From Epinephelus fuscoguttatus (lineage: Eukaryota > Chordata > Actinopteri > Perciformes > Serranidae): a DNA stretch of 64,000 bases. Numbering within the stretch: position 1 is the stretch's first letter; the number at the start of each line of letters is the position of its first letter. Position numbers and translations under genes: made by a program. Below, piece after piece: positions 33,526 through 44,793 of this stretch. The notes beneath the pieces were generated by a model. That model worked only from the letters and a program-made list of their open reading frames with translations. It ran no database searches and was not told the origin of the DNA. The stretch lies in contig NC_064756.1 of the NCBI RefSeq assembly GCF_011397635.1, positions 37,708,133 through 37,772,132 of the forward strand, given 5' to 3'.

Positions 33526-34582
33526 ATTTTTAGGTGAGAGGTTTTTGTTTAAACTTAAAATTTGTGGTCGATTTATCAAGATAGACCCGACTTGAAAATT
33601 AGCCCTGACATTTTCGGATATGTGAGGGATGTAAGCTAGCTGTAAGTTAGCCAGCACGCCGTGTCAGCTGTCAATATGACCGGGCGGTCAGAGCTCATTG
33701 TACCCCGCCGAGAACAGCCTTATCTCGGCAAGTCATTTTGAAATTTGCCGCTGGCTCTGATGTCCATGTAGTAGTTAAATATGGTATATAACTCGTTTTG
33801 GGTATATTTAATGGGGAATCTTTGGTCTCAGTCTGAATCTGTTGTTTTTTTCCACAACAAATCGGTTTGGTTGAGGGCAGTCAAAGTTAAGGTTTATAAC
33901 TTCAACGTATATATTTATTTAACTTTAACATTGTACTATACACAAGCACTTTAGCACTTAAACTCGTAGTTTCTTTTTAAGCTGCCTTGATCCTAATGTC
34001 AAATGTACAGTCAAATTTCTCTTATGTTTTTTTTATGTGAAGCAATGGACTGCAGCACTGTGTGCCCAAGACTAACATATAAATAATATTGTAATCAAGG
34101 GACAATTGAGGAAACCCGGGCCCTCATTGAGTGAAGGGCAGCCAATGAGAGGCTTTTCACTGGCTGGCGGAATTCTTCAAAAGGTGTTTACTTAAGTTCA
34201 GCAGTTCGGACTTGTGGGCTTGGCAAGTTCGGACTTGGTAAGTCCACGCGAGAGTCCGGACTTCCCAAGAACGGGAGGACGGGAAGACGGGAGTACAGTC
34301 ATTTCTGCTTTTGGAACAGCAGCGAACTTAATGATGTCACCACCTCCGCTCGCCTTGGCTGTTGTACTATCTTGTATACATGCATTTAGAATAAAACAAT
34401 ATAAACACAGCCCAGCCCTGCGTCTTTTCATTGTCATTGTAAGAAATTAATATATATATATATATATATATATGTTTTTAACGTTTCAACATATATAAAT
34501 GACACACAGAAACATATAAATAGCCAAAATATTTTCATAAAATGTCTTGTAAAACCTTTTCCCCACAGCTGGCTTTTGAACA
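33526..34582. other. Intergenic DNA with short-repeat cluster, no gene seen
   Basis: No gene is supported. At 34195-34275 the motif TTCGGACTTG and its inverse recur (GTTCGGACTTGTGGG, GTTCGGACTTGGTAA, GTCCGGACTTCCC), possibly part of another element. An (AT)n run lies at 34450-34474. Confidence 0.4.
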
Positions 34583-34584
34583 TA

Positions 34585-36180
34585 CAGTGGTGGAAAAAAG
34601 TTTTCGGACACCCTTAAAATTTTACACAATCTCAAATATTATCATGAAATATTTGTGGAAAAATCTTTTTTGTGTTTCAAAAGGTGTGGCTGCATTAGAC
34701 AGATACAAACAAATACAAATTATATTTTTTTGTTTATTGTTTACAAGAAAAACTAACAAAACTAAATTCTTGACAGTTTCAATATGTCAGTTCTCAACAT
34801 TGTCGGTATCAAAGTCAACAAATAACAGAGAATGCGTTCAAAACTGAACAAAAAATAAATAAACCATCACATCATCAAATTAATATTTAGTAGTCCTGCC
34901 ATTGGCACGTAGTAGAGCTCTAATCCTGGCTGGCATGTTCCCCACGAGCCTTTCACACTGTTGAGGGGTAATCTTGTCCCATTCTTCTTGAATTACTGCT
35001 TTTAATTCTTCTAAATTCTTTGGTTTATGCTTTGAAACAGACCTTTTGATAATCTACCACAGATTTTCAGTGGGGCTCATGTCCGGGATTGAGCTGGCCA
35101 GGTCATCTAAGCCTGCAGCACTCCGCCTTGGATGTGTGGCAAGGGGCATTATCTTGTTGAAACATCCAGTTTTTACCTCGACTAAACAGTGCACGCAGAA
35201 GGGAGCATGTGGGTTTGAGAATGGTACAATACTTGGTAGAGTTCAATGTGCCATCACAGACAGTGAGATGACCAACACCAGCAGCACTCATGCATCCCCA
35301 AACCATGATACTGCCTCCACCATGCTTGACAGTGGGTACTGTACATGCTGGCGATAATGCTCGCCTGGCCTTCTGCGTACTGTAGGAGGAAGATAAAGCT
35401 GGAAACTGGACTCATCTGACCACAAAATCTTCTTCCAGTTCCTGGCTGTCCAGTTCTTGTGTGCCTGGGCCCAACGACGCTGGGCTAACCTCTGTCTCTC
35501 ATTGATCAGGGGCTTCTTGATAGCCTTGTAGGACCTTAAGCCATGATCTAAAAGTCGGCCACGTACAGTGCGGGTGGAACACTGGACACCAGTTTGGTTT
35601 GACCACTGCTGCTGAAGCTCCTGTGATGTTATTCGGCGGTTTTGCCTGCACATGCGGATCAGGATGCGGTCATTTCCTGCTGAAGAAACCCTTGGACGCC
35701 CAGATCTTGGTTTGTCTTCCAAGCTGTTGGTTCGTCTGTATTTCTGCAGAGTGTATCCAACTGCTGAAGGACTGCATCGACACTTCCTGGCTATCTGGCG
35801 GCAGCTGTGCCCTTCCTGGCTGAGAATCTTTATCTTCAGGCGTGTTTCCTGCGTTAGGTTCCTTGTTTTAGCCATTTTTGTGTCTGAAGAACTTTCAAAT
35901 GTGCTGGCTTTATGTAGACACGAAGCTTGGCAACAAAAATTGTGTCTTTCAGTAAAAAGAACGACCTTCATCACTGGTACCAAAATGACCCAATACTCAA
36001 AATTTCTTATGTATTTTTATGGAACCAATCAATTTTAAGTTTTTAATGGCTTTTTTAGCATTTATTTAGTATTTTGGCTGTGACTGTACTAAAAGAAATT
36101 GCACTTGAAGACCTAAGAGTGATTCTTAATGCAATATTTCACAAATGCATGGGGTGTCCGAAAACTTTTTTACACCACTG
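34585..36180 (-). mobile_element. Tc1-like transposon 3 with TA duplication
   Basis: The ends CAGTGGTGGAAAAAAGTTTT (left) and AAAACTTTTTTACACCACTG (right) are inverted repeats flanked by TA at 34583-34584 and 36181-36182. Total length is 1596 bp, the usual size for a full-length Tc1 element. Its transposase gene is on the - strand. This is a different family from the Tc1 elements at 7.9 and 44.8 kb. Confidence 0.95.
34879..35875 (-). pseudogene. Tc1-like transposase 3, broken
   Basis: It starts MAKTRNLTQETRLKIKILSQ and has helix-turn-helix segments (CRQIARKCRCSPSAVGY, RSGRPRVSS) and the first catalytic Asp in LWSDESSFQ. The frame shifts near 35300, then gives MVWGCMSAAGVGHL and the second Asp in FQQDNAPCHTS. 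A further shift near 35080 gives SIPDMSPTENLW with the catalytic Glu, immediately followed by a TAG stop, then on to GRTTKY at the end (34879). All catalytic residues can be seen, but the frame is broken at least three times. Confidence 0.9.
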
Positions 36181-36182
36181 TA

Positions 36183-37720
36183 TTTAATCTATAGGCCTAT
36201 CCAATTCCCGCACCTGGCTTCTGATTATGTGTAATCAACACAAAAGCCAGGTGCAGGGGGAAAAGTGGAGAGTTGGTGGTTATTGTGGTCGTGAGCATTG
36301 GTGAGTTGGAAATCAAAAATCAATAACGGATCGGAGAAGGCGTCTTGGTGCAGTTATTGCAGCAGGAATGCTGTACCTGCAGGCTGGAGGAGGCTGCCCA
36401 GCTGAGGAGGCAGATCCCAGAAAGACAGCAGAGAATGAGGCGGAGGATGAGGATGAGACGTGCTATGCTTGCATGTCTCTATTGTTTGATATGTTTGTCC
36501 AGTTGTGGACAAAGTAATATCACAACAAAGAACAAAAACTCAGTCACAAGTAAAAATATTGCATACCAAATCTGTCTTGAGTAAAAGTATATGGGTATTG
36601 TCAGCAAAATGTAGGTCTACTTGAAATGAAAAGTTAAAAGTACTCATTATGCACAGTGACCCAATTTCAAGTGTTGTAATCACCATATACATGAATACAT
36701 ATTGAGTATTAATTGATCAATTTACACGTAGGCTATATGCAAGCAGCATTTAAATGTTGTCACTGGTGTACTAGTCTAATCTATAACAATGCACATCAAC
36801 TTGTAAATATGAAACTTACAACACATATAAAATAAACTATCTAAAAAGTAACTATAGCTATCAAATAAATGTAGCTTGAGTAGAATGTACGGTATTTCCC
36901 TCTAAGTATAAAGTAGCACAAAATGGAAATACCCAAAATACATCAAATTTGTACTTAAGTACAGTAACTACTTGAAATATACTTAGTTATTGTCCATCAC
37001 TACATTTGTCTCATCATTATGCTTTCTGTCTACATTTTTATGTAGACTTGACAGTTTACATGGTACACCTAGAAAAAAACAAAAGCTGTTTAATGTTGTG
37101 ATTGTGGTGCTGTTGAACTGTACTGGATTATACTGACGGCAGTTTGTCATTTAGTCTGTCCTCACCAATATAAATGGGATCAAACAAGTCAGATGTTAAG
37201 AGGAAAATTTCATTCAGCCACACTTCAGACATCAGATATACAATTCATATCAGATAATCAATATTTAAAATGCTGTTGAATAAATACTACAATAAATACA
37301 ATTAATCTTTAAATACAATAAATAAATTACAATAAATTCTTAAAATCATTATTGAATGGTAAAAACACATACATAAGCAAAATGATACATACAAAGAGCA
37401 ATTACATTAACAATGTTACAACATTTAATAATATAATAATATATCTTATATACTGAGACTGAATATTGCCCATTAGACATTCCCCAAACGAATTACATTT
37501 CATATTTAACCACTACAGAGATATCAGCGATGAATTTTAAAAGGACTACCCGAGAGAGGCTGCTCTCGGTGGAGCAGCCAGATCGCTCACACACATATGT
37601 TTATTATCTACGTATGAGCACGGACCCCGCTGTCATTTAGTGGGGACGGTTTAAACTACGCATGAAAACACCACGTTCTGTGACAGAACAACAATAACAC
37701 ATTGGTGATACGACTAACAA
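36183..37720. other. AT-rich intergenic DNA, no gene seen
   Basis: A short + strand frame at 36345-36480 (LEEAAQLRRQIPERQQRMRR) is arginine-rich and might be a scrap of a Harbinger transposase N-terminus, but I cannot support it. The remainder is AT-rich with many TAAAATA-type motifs. Confidence 0.4.
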
Positions 37721-37724
37721 TTGT

Positions 37725-37965
37725 GCGCCTTTCCCTCACTTGCTATATCCGATGATTGTTGCGAAATGCATGCTGGGATACCTGGCTGTCTGAAGTCCAC
37801 ACAAGTCTGCTCCGATGCATTCCCGGTAAAAGGGGCGTGGCGAGACCACATCCGGGCATTTGGACTGAACTTGGCTAGATGTGAACTTTGAATTGGAACA
37901 GTACTTGGGCTGTGACTGATGACGTGTCACAAGTCCGCACAAGAACGCATATTGATAAACGGCTA
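37725..37965. repeat. ~240-bp repeat, right inverted copy
   Basis: Inverted copy of 31805-32045. In reverse-complement orientation it reads ATCAATATGCGTTCTTGTGC at the outer side through AGCCAGGTATCCCAGCATGC at the inner side. The two copies flank about 5.7 kb that includes the hAT and Tc1-3 elements. Confidence 0.7.
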
Positions 37966-38099
37966 AAGTCTGGATGGGAGTGAGTATTGATTTTGAGTGC
38001 TTGTATCATTTCCTGTATGTCCAGTGTCCATCCATAATGATTTATATCTTATTGAAGTGGCAGTGTGTCACTCTTTGTTTATGTTTTTGTTTTTCCCAG

Positions 38100-38675
38100 G
38101 GACTTTGTTACCACTTCTGGCCTGGCAATAATTGCCAAACAGGCCAAAAAGAAGTGGACCAATTTTAAAGACAAATACAAGCTAACAACAAAGATGTGAT
38201 GGCCCTTGAAATAAAGTGTACTTTGGGATTGTGAATACATTTTAACATTCAGGTTCACGGTGTACTAATTAATTTTCAGGAGCTTAGGGACCCACCCACA
38301 GGTGGTAAAGGGGTAGAGGCTGGTAGTGTGACTGCTGCCATCTGGCAGTGGTGCAGTCTTATGGATGCTGCACTCCAGGGGCAGCACTCAATTAGTCCGC
38401 CCCTGGTTGTTGCAGCAAACCTGAGTGCCACTACAGGTGGAACCGTCAGCACACCGGCCTCTGCCCCTTCCGCAAAAGAAACCAGGGTCAGCCAGGGTCA
38501 GCACAGGAAGAGGCCCAGGGAGAGCCAGGCTCTTCTTGAATTCATGAAGGAACAGGAGAGGGAAGAGGAAAGAGAGAGAGAGGCAATAAGGAGAGAAGAG
38601 GAGAGGGAAAGGGCAACAACAGAAAGAGCAGAAAGATACATATCATTGTTTGAGAAACTAGAAAATAAATTCTAA
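38100..38675 (+). pseudogene. Harbinger Myb/SANT-like partner gene, partial
   Basis: Two exon-like pieces on the + strand. 38100-38199 reads GLAIIAKQAKKKWTNFKDKY, the end of a Myb/SANT-like (trihelix) DNA-binding domain, preceded by a pyrimidine-rich CCCAG acceptor. 38280-38675, after a TTTTCAG acceptor, encodes AIWQWCSLMDAALQG and a long charged Glu/Arg coiled-coil tail ending KLENKF. This layout is typical of the second protein of PIF/Harbinger transposons, which helps the transposase bind DNA and enter the nucleus. The first exon is not found in the right orientation. It lies divergent or convergent to the transposase remnant on the - strand. Confidence 0.6.
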
Positions 38676-38780
38676 ATTAATATTGTGTGAAATTCAACCC
38701 AGGCAACTCATTCTTGAAAGCGACGGTGTATAATGCATATTCACAACAAAACAAAAAAAATACCTATATTTTTGTAATAT

Positions 38781-38830
38781 TACACACACACAGACACACA
38801 CAGACACACACATTATATACACACACACAC

Positions 38831-38890
<60 letters not shown>
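38781..38890. repeat. Compound (CA)n(TA)n microsatellite
   Basis: CA/GACA repeats at 38781-38830 pass directly into about 25 TA dinucleotides up to 38886. Confidence 0.95.
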
Positions 38891-39096
38891 CATGCAGTTG
38901 AATTTAAATTAGTCATGTTCACCCAAACATGCAGGCAGTTCTGCAGGAGCAGAAAGCTGGGCAGCAAGCCCCAGACTCTGTTGCCCAACAGCTCCCTCTC
39001 ATTGGCTTCTGTGTTGCCTGAATCATCACTGCAGTTGCCTGGGCCTGAGACTTCCTCCTTACAAATGTTGTGGAGGATGCAGCAGGCAGTAATCTA

Positions 39097-40311
39097 CGGT
39101 GGCCAAAAGAGTTCACAACACACGCCAACTCCACAACACCTGCAAATCTACACAACACCCGCGCATTAAGAAAACGCTGCAAATCCTCACAACACAAGCG
39201 AATGAGATAACGCAATGCAAATGCTCACAACACAGGCAAGAAGCTGAGGGGTCTGCCCATTGGTCCGACAGCCCATTGGTCCGACATCCCATTGTTCCGA
39301 CCATATTAAACCCATTGTTCCGAAGTCCCGTTGTTCCGAAATCATCATGATGCCCTGTGGTTAAGGTCTGGTTAGGTTTAGGCACAAAAACCACTTGGTT
39401 AGGGTCAGGAAAAGATCATGGTGTGGGTTAAAGTGAAAAAGAAAGTGGCAAACACATAAGCCGTGAGCCTGCTTCACCTCAAACCTTTCCCAGTTGACCC
39501 AGAGCCGGTCGCGGCGCACCATCAAGGCAGAAATACGCCCGCCAGGAGCCGTTCAGCACCGTGGAGAGCTCCCCATACAACCCCGACCCCAGAGTTAATA
39601 ACAGGAGGTTATGGTGTTTCATTCTCTCCTCTCTATGACACTTGTATCTCGACCAGTAGCCTACTTTTGTTGTGTTGCTGATCCTCTATGGTACACAAAT
39701 ACAGTATAGCCTGGTATAATCACATATCGGAACAACGGGACGTCGGAACAATGAGAGGTTGGAACAATGCTACAGCACCAAAGCCGAATGCTCCGCAAAA
39801 ACACCAAAATGAAGACGACAATGGAAATGTTTCCAGGGAGACTGTAATCAGTGACGAACTTACTGCTTGTTGACATTTCCAGACTTTCTTCAAGACGCTG
39901 GTCGGACGTTTAACATTTGTTTTAGGTGGAAGACAAGTACGTGCAAATAACTTGATCCTCTATAATGTTAGCATTAATAAACACTTACCTGTTGAAGCAC
40001 ATCATCGATTCTGCTCCGAGCATCTAAGTTGTTTTTGGCTGCCAAAAGCAGGTCCATGAGTGATTTCGGTCCCCCTGGAAACATTTCCGTTGTCGTCTTC
40101 AATTTGGCATGTGTTTTCGTTTTTGCGGAGCGTTCAGCTTCTTGCTTGTGTTGTGAGCATTTGCATTGCGTTATCTGATTTGCTTGTGTTGTGAGGATTT
40201 GCAGCATATGTGTTGCGAAATCAATGAATGTGTTTTCTGACTTGTTCGTGTGTTGTGTGGGTTTGCGGGTGTTGTGGAGTTTGCCTGTGTTGTGACCTTT
40301 CTCCGCCACTG
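39097..40311. mobile_element. MITE with ~150-bp arms and TA duplication
   Basis: The left arm (39097-39242) and right arm (about 40125-40311) are inverted repeats containing ACTCCACAACACC, GCAAATCCTCACAACACAAG and ATAACGCAATGCAAATGCTC. TA flanks both ends (39095-39096 and 40312-40313), as in Tc1/mariner-derived MITEs. It sits in the Harbinger transposase and itself carries the ATTGGTCCGAC MITE. Confidence 0.75.
39246..39775. mobile_element. MITE with ATTGGTCCGAC ends, copy 2
   Basis: A second, longer copy of the element at 18889-19234. The left end has three variants of CCCATTGGTCCGACA; the right end has CGGAACAACGGGACGTCGG and GGTTGGAACAATG. The middle contains about 200 bp absent from copy 1 (roughly 39560-39720). 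Confidence 0.8.
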
Positions 40312-40733
40312 TAGCAATCGTAGCAAGATCCCCGATTCCCAGTGTACGCATCTGTAAATGTGCCCTGGCATCACAGATGCCCTGCAGTATTACAGAGGGG
40401 AAAAGTTTTCTGTTAAAGTAACATTTTTTCTGTGGTTCTGCAGGAGGAAGAATCCTTAAGTGGCACCCATCGATGGCACCAGCAGCACAGTGGAATACCT
40501 CATGGCCAGCAACGTGAACAAAGCCAGCTCTCACCTCCTCCATCTCCTCCATCTCCTCCGGTTTAGGGAAATTAATAACTCTGTGGAGAATGGTGATCAT
40601 TTCCTCCACGACATTGAGGACAATCCTGCACACTGTGGCTAATGGCATTGCAAAGATGTCTGCAGTCACCCTGTAGGAGGCTCCGCAGGTAAGCCAGTAG
40701 ACGGTGACCAGCAACTGTGGCGAAGCAATTCTT

Positions 40734-40865
40734 AATCCTGACATGTTTCCAAGTTTGAGGCCAGATTTTCAAGCTGCGCTAACAATCCCTGTGAGTAGTT
40801 GCACCTGTGAAAGAAGGTTCAGTGTTCTGCGTCAGCTACACACCTGGTTAGCTGAGCAAACATGG
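40734..40865 (+). pseudogene. hAT transposase C-terminal fragment
   Basis: The + strand encodes FQAALTIPVSSCTCERRFSV and LRQLHTWL, the start of the hAT dimerisation region (the conserved ...SCERSFS...LR..KTWLR pattern). Nothing upstream belongs to it; it abuts the Harbinger transposase start. It is a short relic. Confidence 0.6.
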
Positions 40866-41306
40866 TGGTGCAACATTCATGTTTTCACATCGGCCACCGC
40901 AGTTAGCAGCCCTTCCGCAATAAGAGTGTTGTAAAAACACTGATTTCTTATCATTTTACTTGTTTAAATCACCTGGTCTGTTTGTTTTGGAGAGAAAGAG
41001 ACCTCTTTAGCTTTCACTGGTTTCTCTGACACAGCCGCACCCCAAACTACATTAGCGCTTTGCTAACTTTTAGCAACAAACTAGTTTTTCTCTGCTTTAC
41101 AACCGGATCAACCACTCGGATACTGCTGGATCCAAACCCACCCTGATCTGTGACAACACAACACCGCGGACGGCTTTTGGAGTCCCAGCGGGTAAGTTTC
41201 CTATTGTAGCTCATACCAATTGCTAAAAAGCTAGAGAAAGTAGCTTCCTGGCAAATATAAACACTACGTCATTACACATTACACTGTTGGTGCCATAGTT
41301 TGTTTT

Positions 41307-41965
41307 TTGTTTCCTAGGCTACCCCATCTGCTCCCCATGGGTCCACTCACCTCTCCACATGACTGTGACAGCTGCCTCCACAAGTCCCATAAGATGGCGG
41401 AGCTGGAGCGGTGCATTTCCAACTTCTACTGGATCAGAAATGAAGAATCTCTCCTTGACTCCGTGGTTGCCATAGGCGCCAGTCCTCCTGGCAACCCTGG
41501 GGATCTGGACTCCACCATCCCAGAGCTTGGTGTCAGGTCCATGGTTACAGCGGATCCTAACCCCGCCGGATTGGCCCCAGCTGAGTGGACAGTCTCGGCT
41601 CCTCAGCTCTGAACTGATGATGCAGCCGCCACAGCTACTGTACATCCAGGCTGGCCTCCACAGCTCCAGCTCCACATCTCCCTGCTGAGGACTCGTGGCT
41701 GTTGCTGGGGGCCAGGCCAAAATGGGTGAATAGGAGTGCAAAGGCTACATTCACCTTCAGTCCAAATCTGAGGCTCAGAGCAAACAGCTCCTCTCTCAAC
41801 CAAGAGTCATGGTCCACAGTATATGGAAAAAGGCGAGAGAGGTCCAGCCCGATGTCTTCCCCGCCTTGTGAACTCCAACTGGAAAACAGGTATGATATCC
41901 TGAGTGTTGAGGAATTCCTTTCGCTGCAAACTGTCCATTCTAGTCCTTTTTTCCCCTGTGACTGA
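41307..41965 (+). pseudogene. LINE ORF1-like fragment
   Basis: A + strand frame encodes CDSCLHKSHKMAELERCIS and IRNEESLLDSVVAIG; after a shift near 41650 it continues with ESWSTVYGKRRERSS, LQLENRYDILSVEEF. The pattern of a Cys-containing start, a short coiled coil, a 'W..V..G+R' motif and 'L.NRY..L' resembles ORF1 of some fish non-LTR retrotransposons. A GTAAGT donor at 41191 and a TTTCCTAG acceptor at 41312 suggest an upstream intron. Family assignment is uncertain. Confidence 0.4.
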
Positions 41966-43374
41966 TCCGCTGCCAGCAGCCCGGGGGTTTGGTGGGTCTG
42001 CTCTGGGACCCTCCTCCCGGCGTAAGCTTGTGAAGGAGCTGCTCTAAGGGTGAGATGCTCCAGTGGTCTTCCCGCCTTGAAAGGACTTGGGAGCCCAACG
42101 GCGTGTGTTTTGAATAATGTGTGGTTGAGTTAGAGCCCGAAATATACCAAGTGGGTCAGGATATCGGTGCTGTATGGAGTTGGATTTGTTGTTGTTTAGT
42201 TAGTTGTTGTTTGAGCTGTGTTTGGAGCATGTAAAAAGGGTTTTGACAGCCTTGTAGCCTAGGTTCTGCTGTTTAATTTGATGTGCAACATCACTATTCT
42301 TCCTGATCAGTGCATTGTTTCAAACTGTGTTAGCAAAGTCACTCTCAAAGTCCCCCAGTTGAGCGACTTTCGGTTTTAAAATTTACTTACTTACCTCAGT
42401 TTCATGGCTCCATCTATGGGCTTTTTGCCAGGGCAGCATCTGGTCCACGGTTGCATGACTTAACAACACCACCAATGAGGTTGTAAAGCTGTGTTCTGCA
42501 TGACAGTCTGTAGTCTCATTTAGCCACTTGTTAGCGACCATCTTTTTAAGACACATAAAAGCTTCAAATTTACAGTGGGGTATTCATGATTTTTAAGTTG
42601 TAGAGCAAAACGTGAAAGTCTCTTCAGCTTGTGTTAACCACCATGTGTATTTCAGGCATCTGACCAAAACCACATTAAAAAACACAGTTAACTTTGAGAG
42701 TTAACCGTGAGTCCAAAAATGCTAACTCTGTAGACTGACCTCCATGTAAAATACTTGGGACTGAATTACAGGGAAAATCCAAAGGTTAGACAGTAGGGGA
42801 GGGCAGCTACAAACGGATCAGGGGGGCAGGCGGATTTACTGACGTTACACTGTAACCCGGAAGTTGACACATGGTACACCGGAAGTATCTCCCGCCAGGA
42901 AGTCCAGAAAAAAAAATCAGCACGAACGGACGTGTTTTGGCAGAGTTACAGCAAAAAAGCAGTTTCTTCATTCAGTGAGTAAAAAATACAAAAGTCTGAG
43001 TTTTCCATTTCTCAGGTTTATGTTCATTTGTTACAGATTGTAAGTGTGCATTATCTGATAGATGTATCTTTGTGCTAACTATCAGTGAAAGTTTCATTTT
43101 CCATGCTTGCCTAAGTTAGGTGGTAGACAGCTAAATGTGGATGGAAGCGGTAGGGGGACAAATGGATCACTGTGCTCCAGGTCAAACGGACCTGCACGGC
43201 CTCTGCATCAAGCCATAAATGTTCACACAACAATTAAATCAAGCAAGTAAAATCAGCTAAACTTAACTAACATCTTATTGCTTGCGTGTCACTTGTTGCA
43301 TGCTCTCAATATCAAGGAACGTGATAGGCTGTTTTTAAGCCAGGGACATCACTTGTTTTCAATCAAACATTTTA
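41966..43374. other. No gene seen; possible 5' region of pogo-like element
   Basis: No coding sequence is supported. A short GC-richer segment at 42780-42960 (TACACCGGAAGTATCTCCCGCC) resembles a promoter or 5' leader and may belong with the transposase C-terminus at 43447. Confidence 0.4.
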
Positions 43375-43446
43375 TTGAACTGTTTTTTGTATTGTACTGA
43401 TAAAGTGTCTATTGTTGATACAGTATTGCTATTGTTTTATTGCCAG

Positions 43447-44045
43447 CCCTACGCTGTGGAGCCAGCAGCACCTGCCCCAAACCAGTCAGCACCAACCTCA
43501 TCAGCCATCTCCAGTCCATCCCACTCTACCGCTGATAACTTCGGCAGTCCTTCCCACTCCACCGCTGACAACTTCGGCAGTCCTTCCCACTCCACTGCTG
43601 ACAACTTCGCCGGTCCATCCAACTCCACTGCTGACAACTTCGCCAGTCCATCCCCCTCCACTGCTGGCGGCTTCAGTCCAGAGCTTCTCCAGCCTTTCCC
43701 TAAGGCTGGACCTAGAAGCGAGAAGAGTAGGGAGAGAAAGAGGTCAACGGCTATCTTAACAGACATCCCAGAGAAACAAGCCTTGGAGGAGGCGAAGGCA
43801 AAGCGGGTGCCAAAGGTGAAGAAAAGGCTAGCTGGCCCTTAGAAACAGCCTGCAAAGTGATGCAAAATTACCAAGTCGATGCCAGAAAAAGATGATCCAG
43901 AATGCCTTGTCTTTGTAGAGGCGTACTCCTCCTCCAGGCCAAGGGATGTTTGGGTACGCTGTATGTTTTGCTAGGGGTGGGCACATGAGGCCTGCACAGA
44001 GGGAGACAGCATTTACATCTGTCACAACTGTGAGATGGAGTAAAT
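43447..44045 (+). pseudogene. pogo/Tigger-like transposase C-terminal region
   Basis: After a TTGCCAG acceptor-like site, the + strand encodes a Ser/Thr/Pro-rich linker with four imperfect repeats of (P)S.STADNF, then FSPELLQPFPKAGPRSEKSR, RKRSTAILTDIPEK and a Lys-rich tail. The frame stops at 43842, but downstream another frame gives ECLVFVEAYSSSRPRDVW and GWAHEACTEGD...YICHNC, a PHD-like zinc finger. This order is seen at the C-terminal end of some fish pogo/Tigger (CENPB/Jerky-like) DDE transposases. The catalytic part is absent, so this is a remnant. Confidence 0.5.
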
Positions 44046-44574
44046 TTTATATTTGAGTTTTGATTGTTTTGCTTTTGTTACATTTTGATTTGACTTGTTG
44101 CACTGTTACTTCTTGCACTTTTTATTTGTTTACAGTGAATAAAAAAAGGGGATCGCACACCTCCAGAATGCAGAAATTGTTGTTTACAATGTTCATAAAT
44201 ACCTCAATGTTCAAATACCTCAATCTTTCCATACTTGAATTACTTGAATACTACTATATACTTACTATTATTACATAGCCTACTATTATATAGATATGTT
44301 ATTTATATTATATATTATACTATTATGTTATTTCATACTTGAATTATATACACTACATACTTGAATTTGTTCTACTGTGAATAAAGATTTGTGCACTTCA
44401 TTTTTATGTAGGCTGATGTTCTAATCAAGTGACTCAAATGAATGAACGTGAATGAAAATGCTCTTGATCAGTTTTACCTACTTGATAGCTTGTATGTCTA
44501 TTGGCCTGCAGCTGACATCAGCCTAGTATGTTAATGGTATAAAAAAGTTATCTGGAAGCCTATAGCTTACCTTA

Positions 44575-44636
44575 ATTTTTTTTATATACTTTATTAATCC
44601 CCCTGAGGGGAAATTCAATTTTTTCACTGTTTTGTC
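44575..44636 (-). repeat. 3' tail of a truncated LINE (RTE-like)
   Basis: On the - strand the sequence reads GAATTTCCCCTCAGGGGGAT followed by TAATAAAGTATATA. This short motif is a familiar 3' end of fish RTE-type LINE copies. Only the tail is present. Confidence 0.45.
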
Positions 44637-44793
44637 ATTAAAGGGCCAGTGTGTAATATTTGGCATGGTTTATTGTCAAATCTGAATCTGAATCTGAATA
44701 TTCTGCCCATTAATATGTTTATACAAGTGTATAATCACTATAAAATAAAATTCATTTGGTTTTCGTAGCCTTATAATTATGCTTTTATATATA

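Larger units (their letters stand above)
38915..40744 (-). pseudogene. PIF/Harbinger transposase, interrupted by MITEs
   Basis: The N-terminal part (40744-40315) encodes QLLVTVYWLTCGASYRVTAD, GHEVFHCAAGAIDGCHLRI with the first catalytic Asp, and CYFNRKLFPSVILQGICDA, all typical of HARBI1-like transposases. After the MITE block at 39097-40311, the C-terminal piece on the same strand (about 39093-38915) reads AACCILHNICKEE, the conserved end of the family. The region holding the second Asp and the Glu is missing, so there was a deletion in addition to the insertion. A Myb-like partner gene lies just to the left. Confidence 0.75.

Noticed and set aside
38694..38888. Open frames over the CA/TA microsatellite
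   Set aside because: They encode only Tyr-Ile and Thr-His repeats from the microsatellite.
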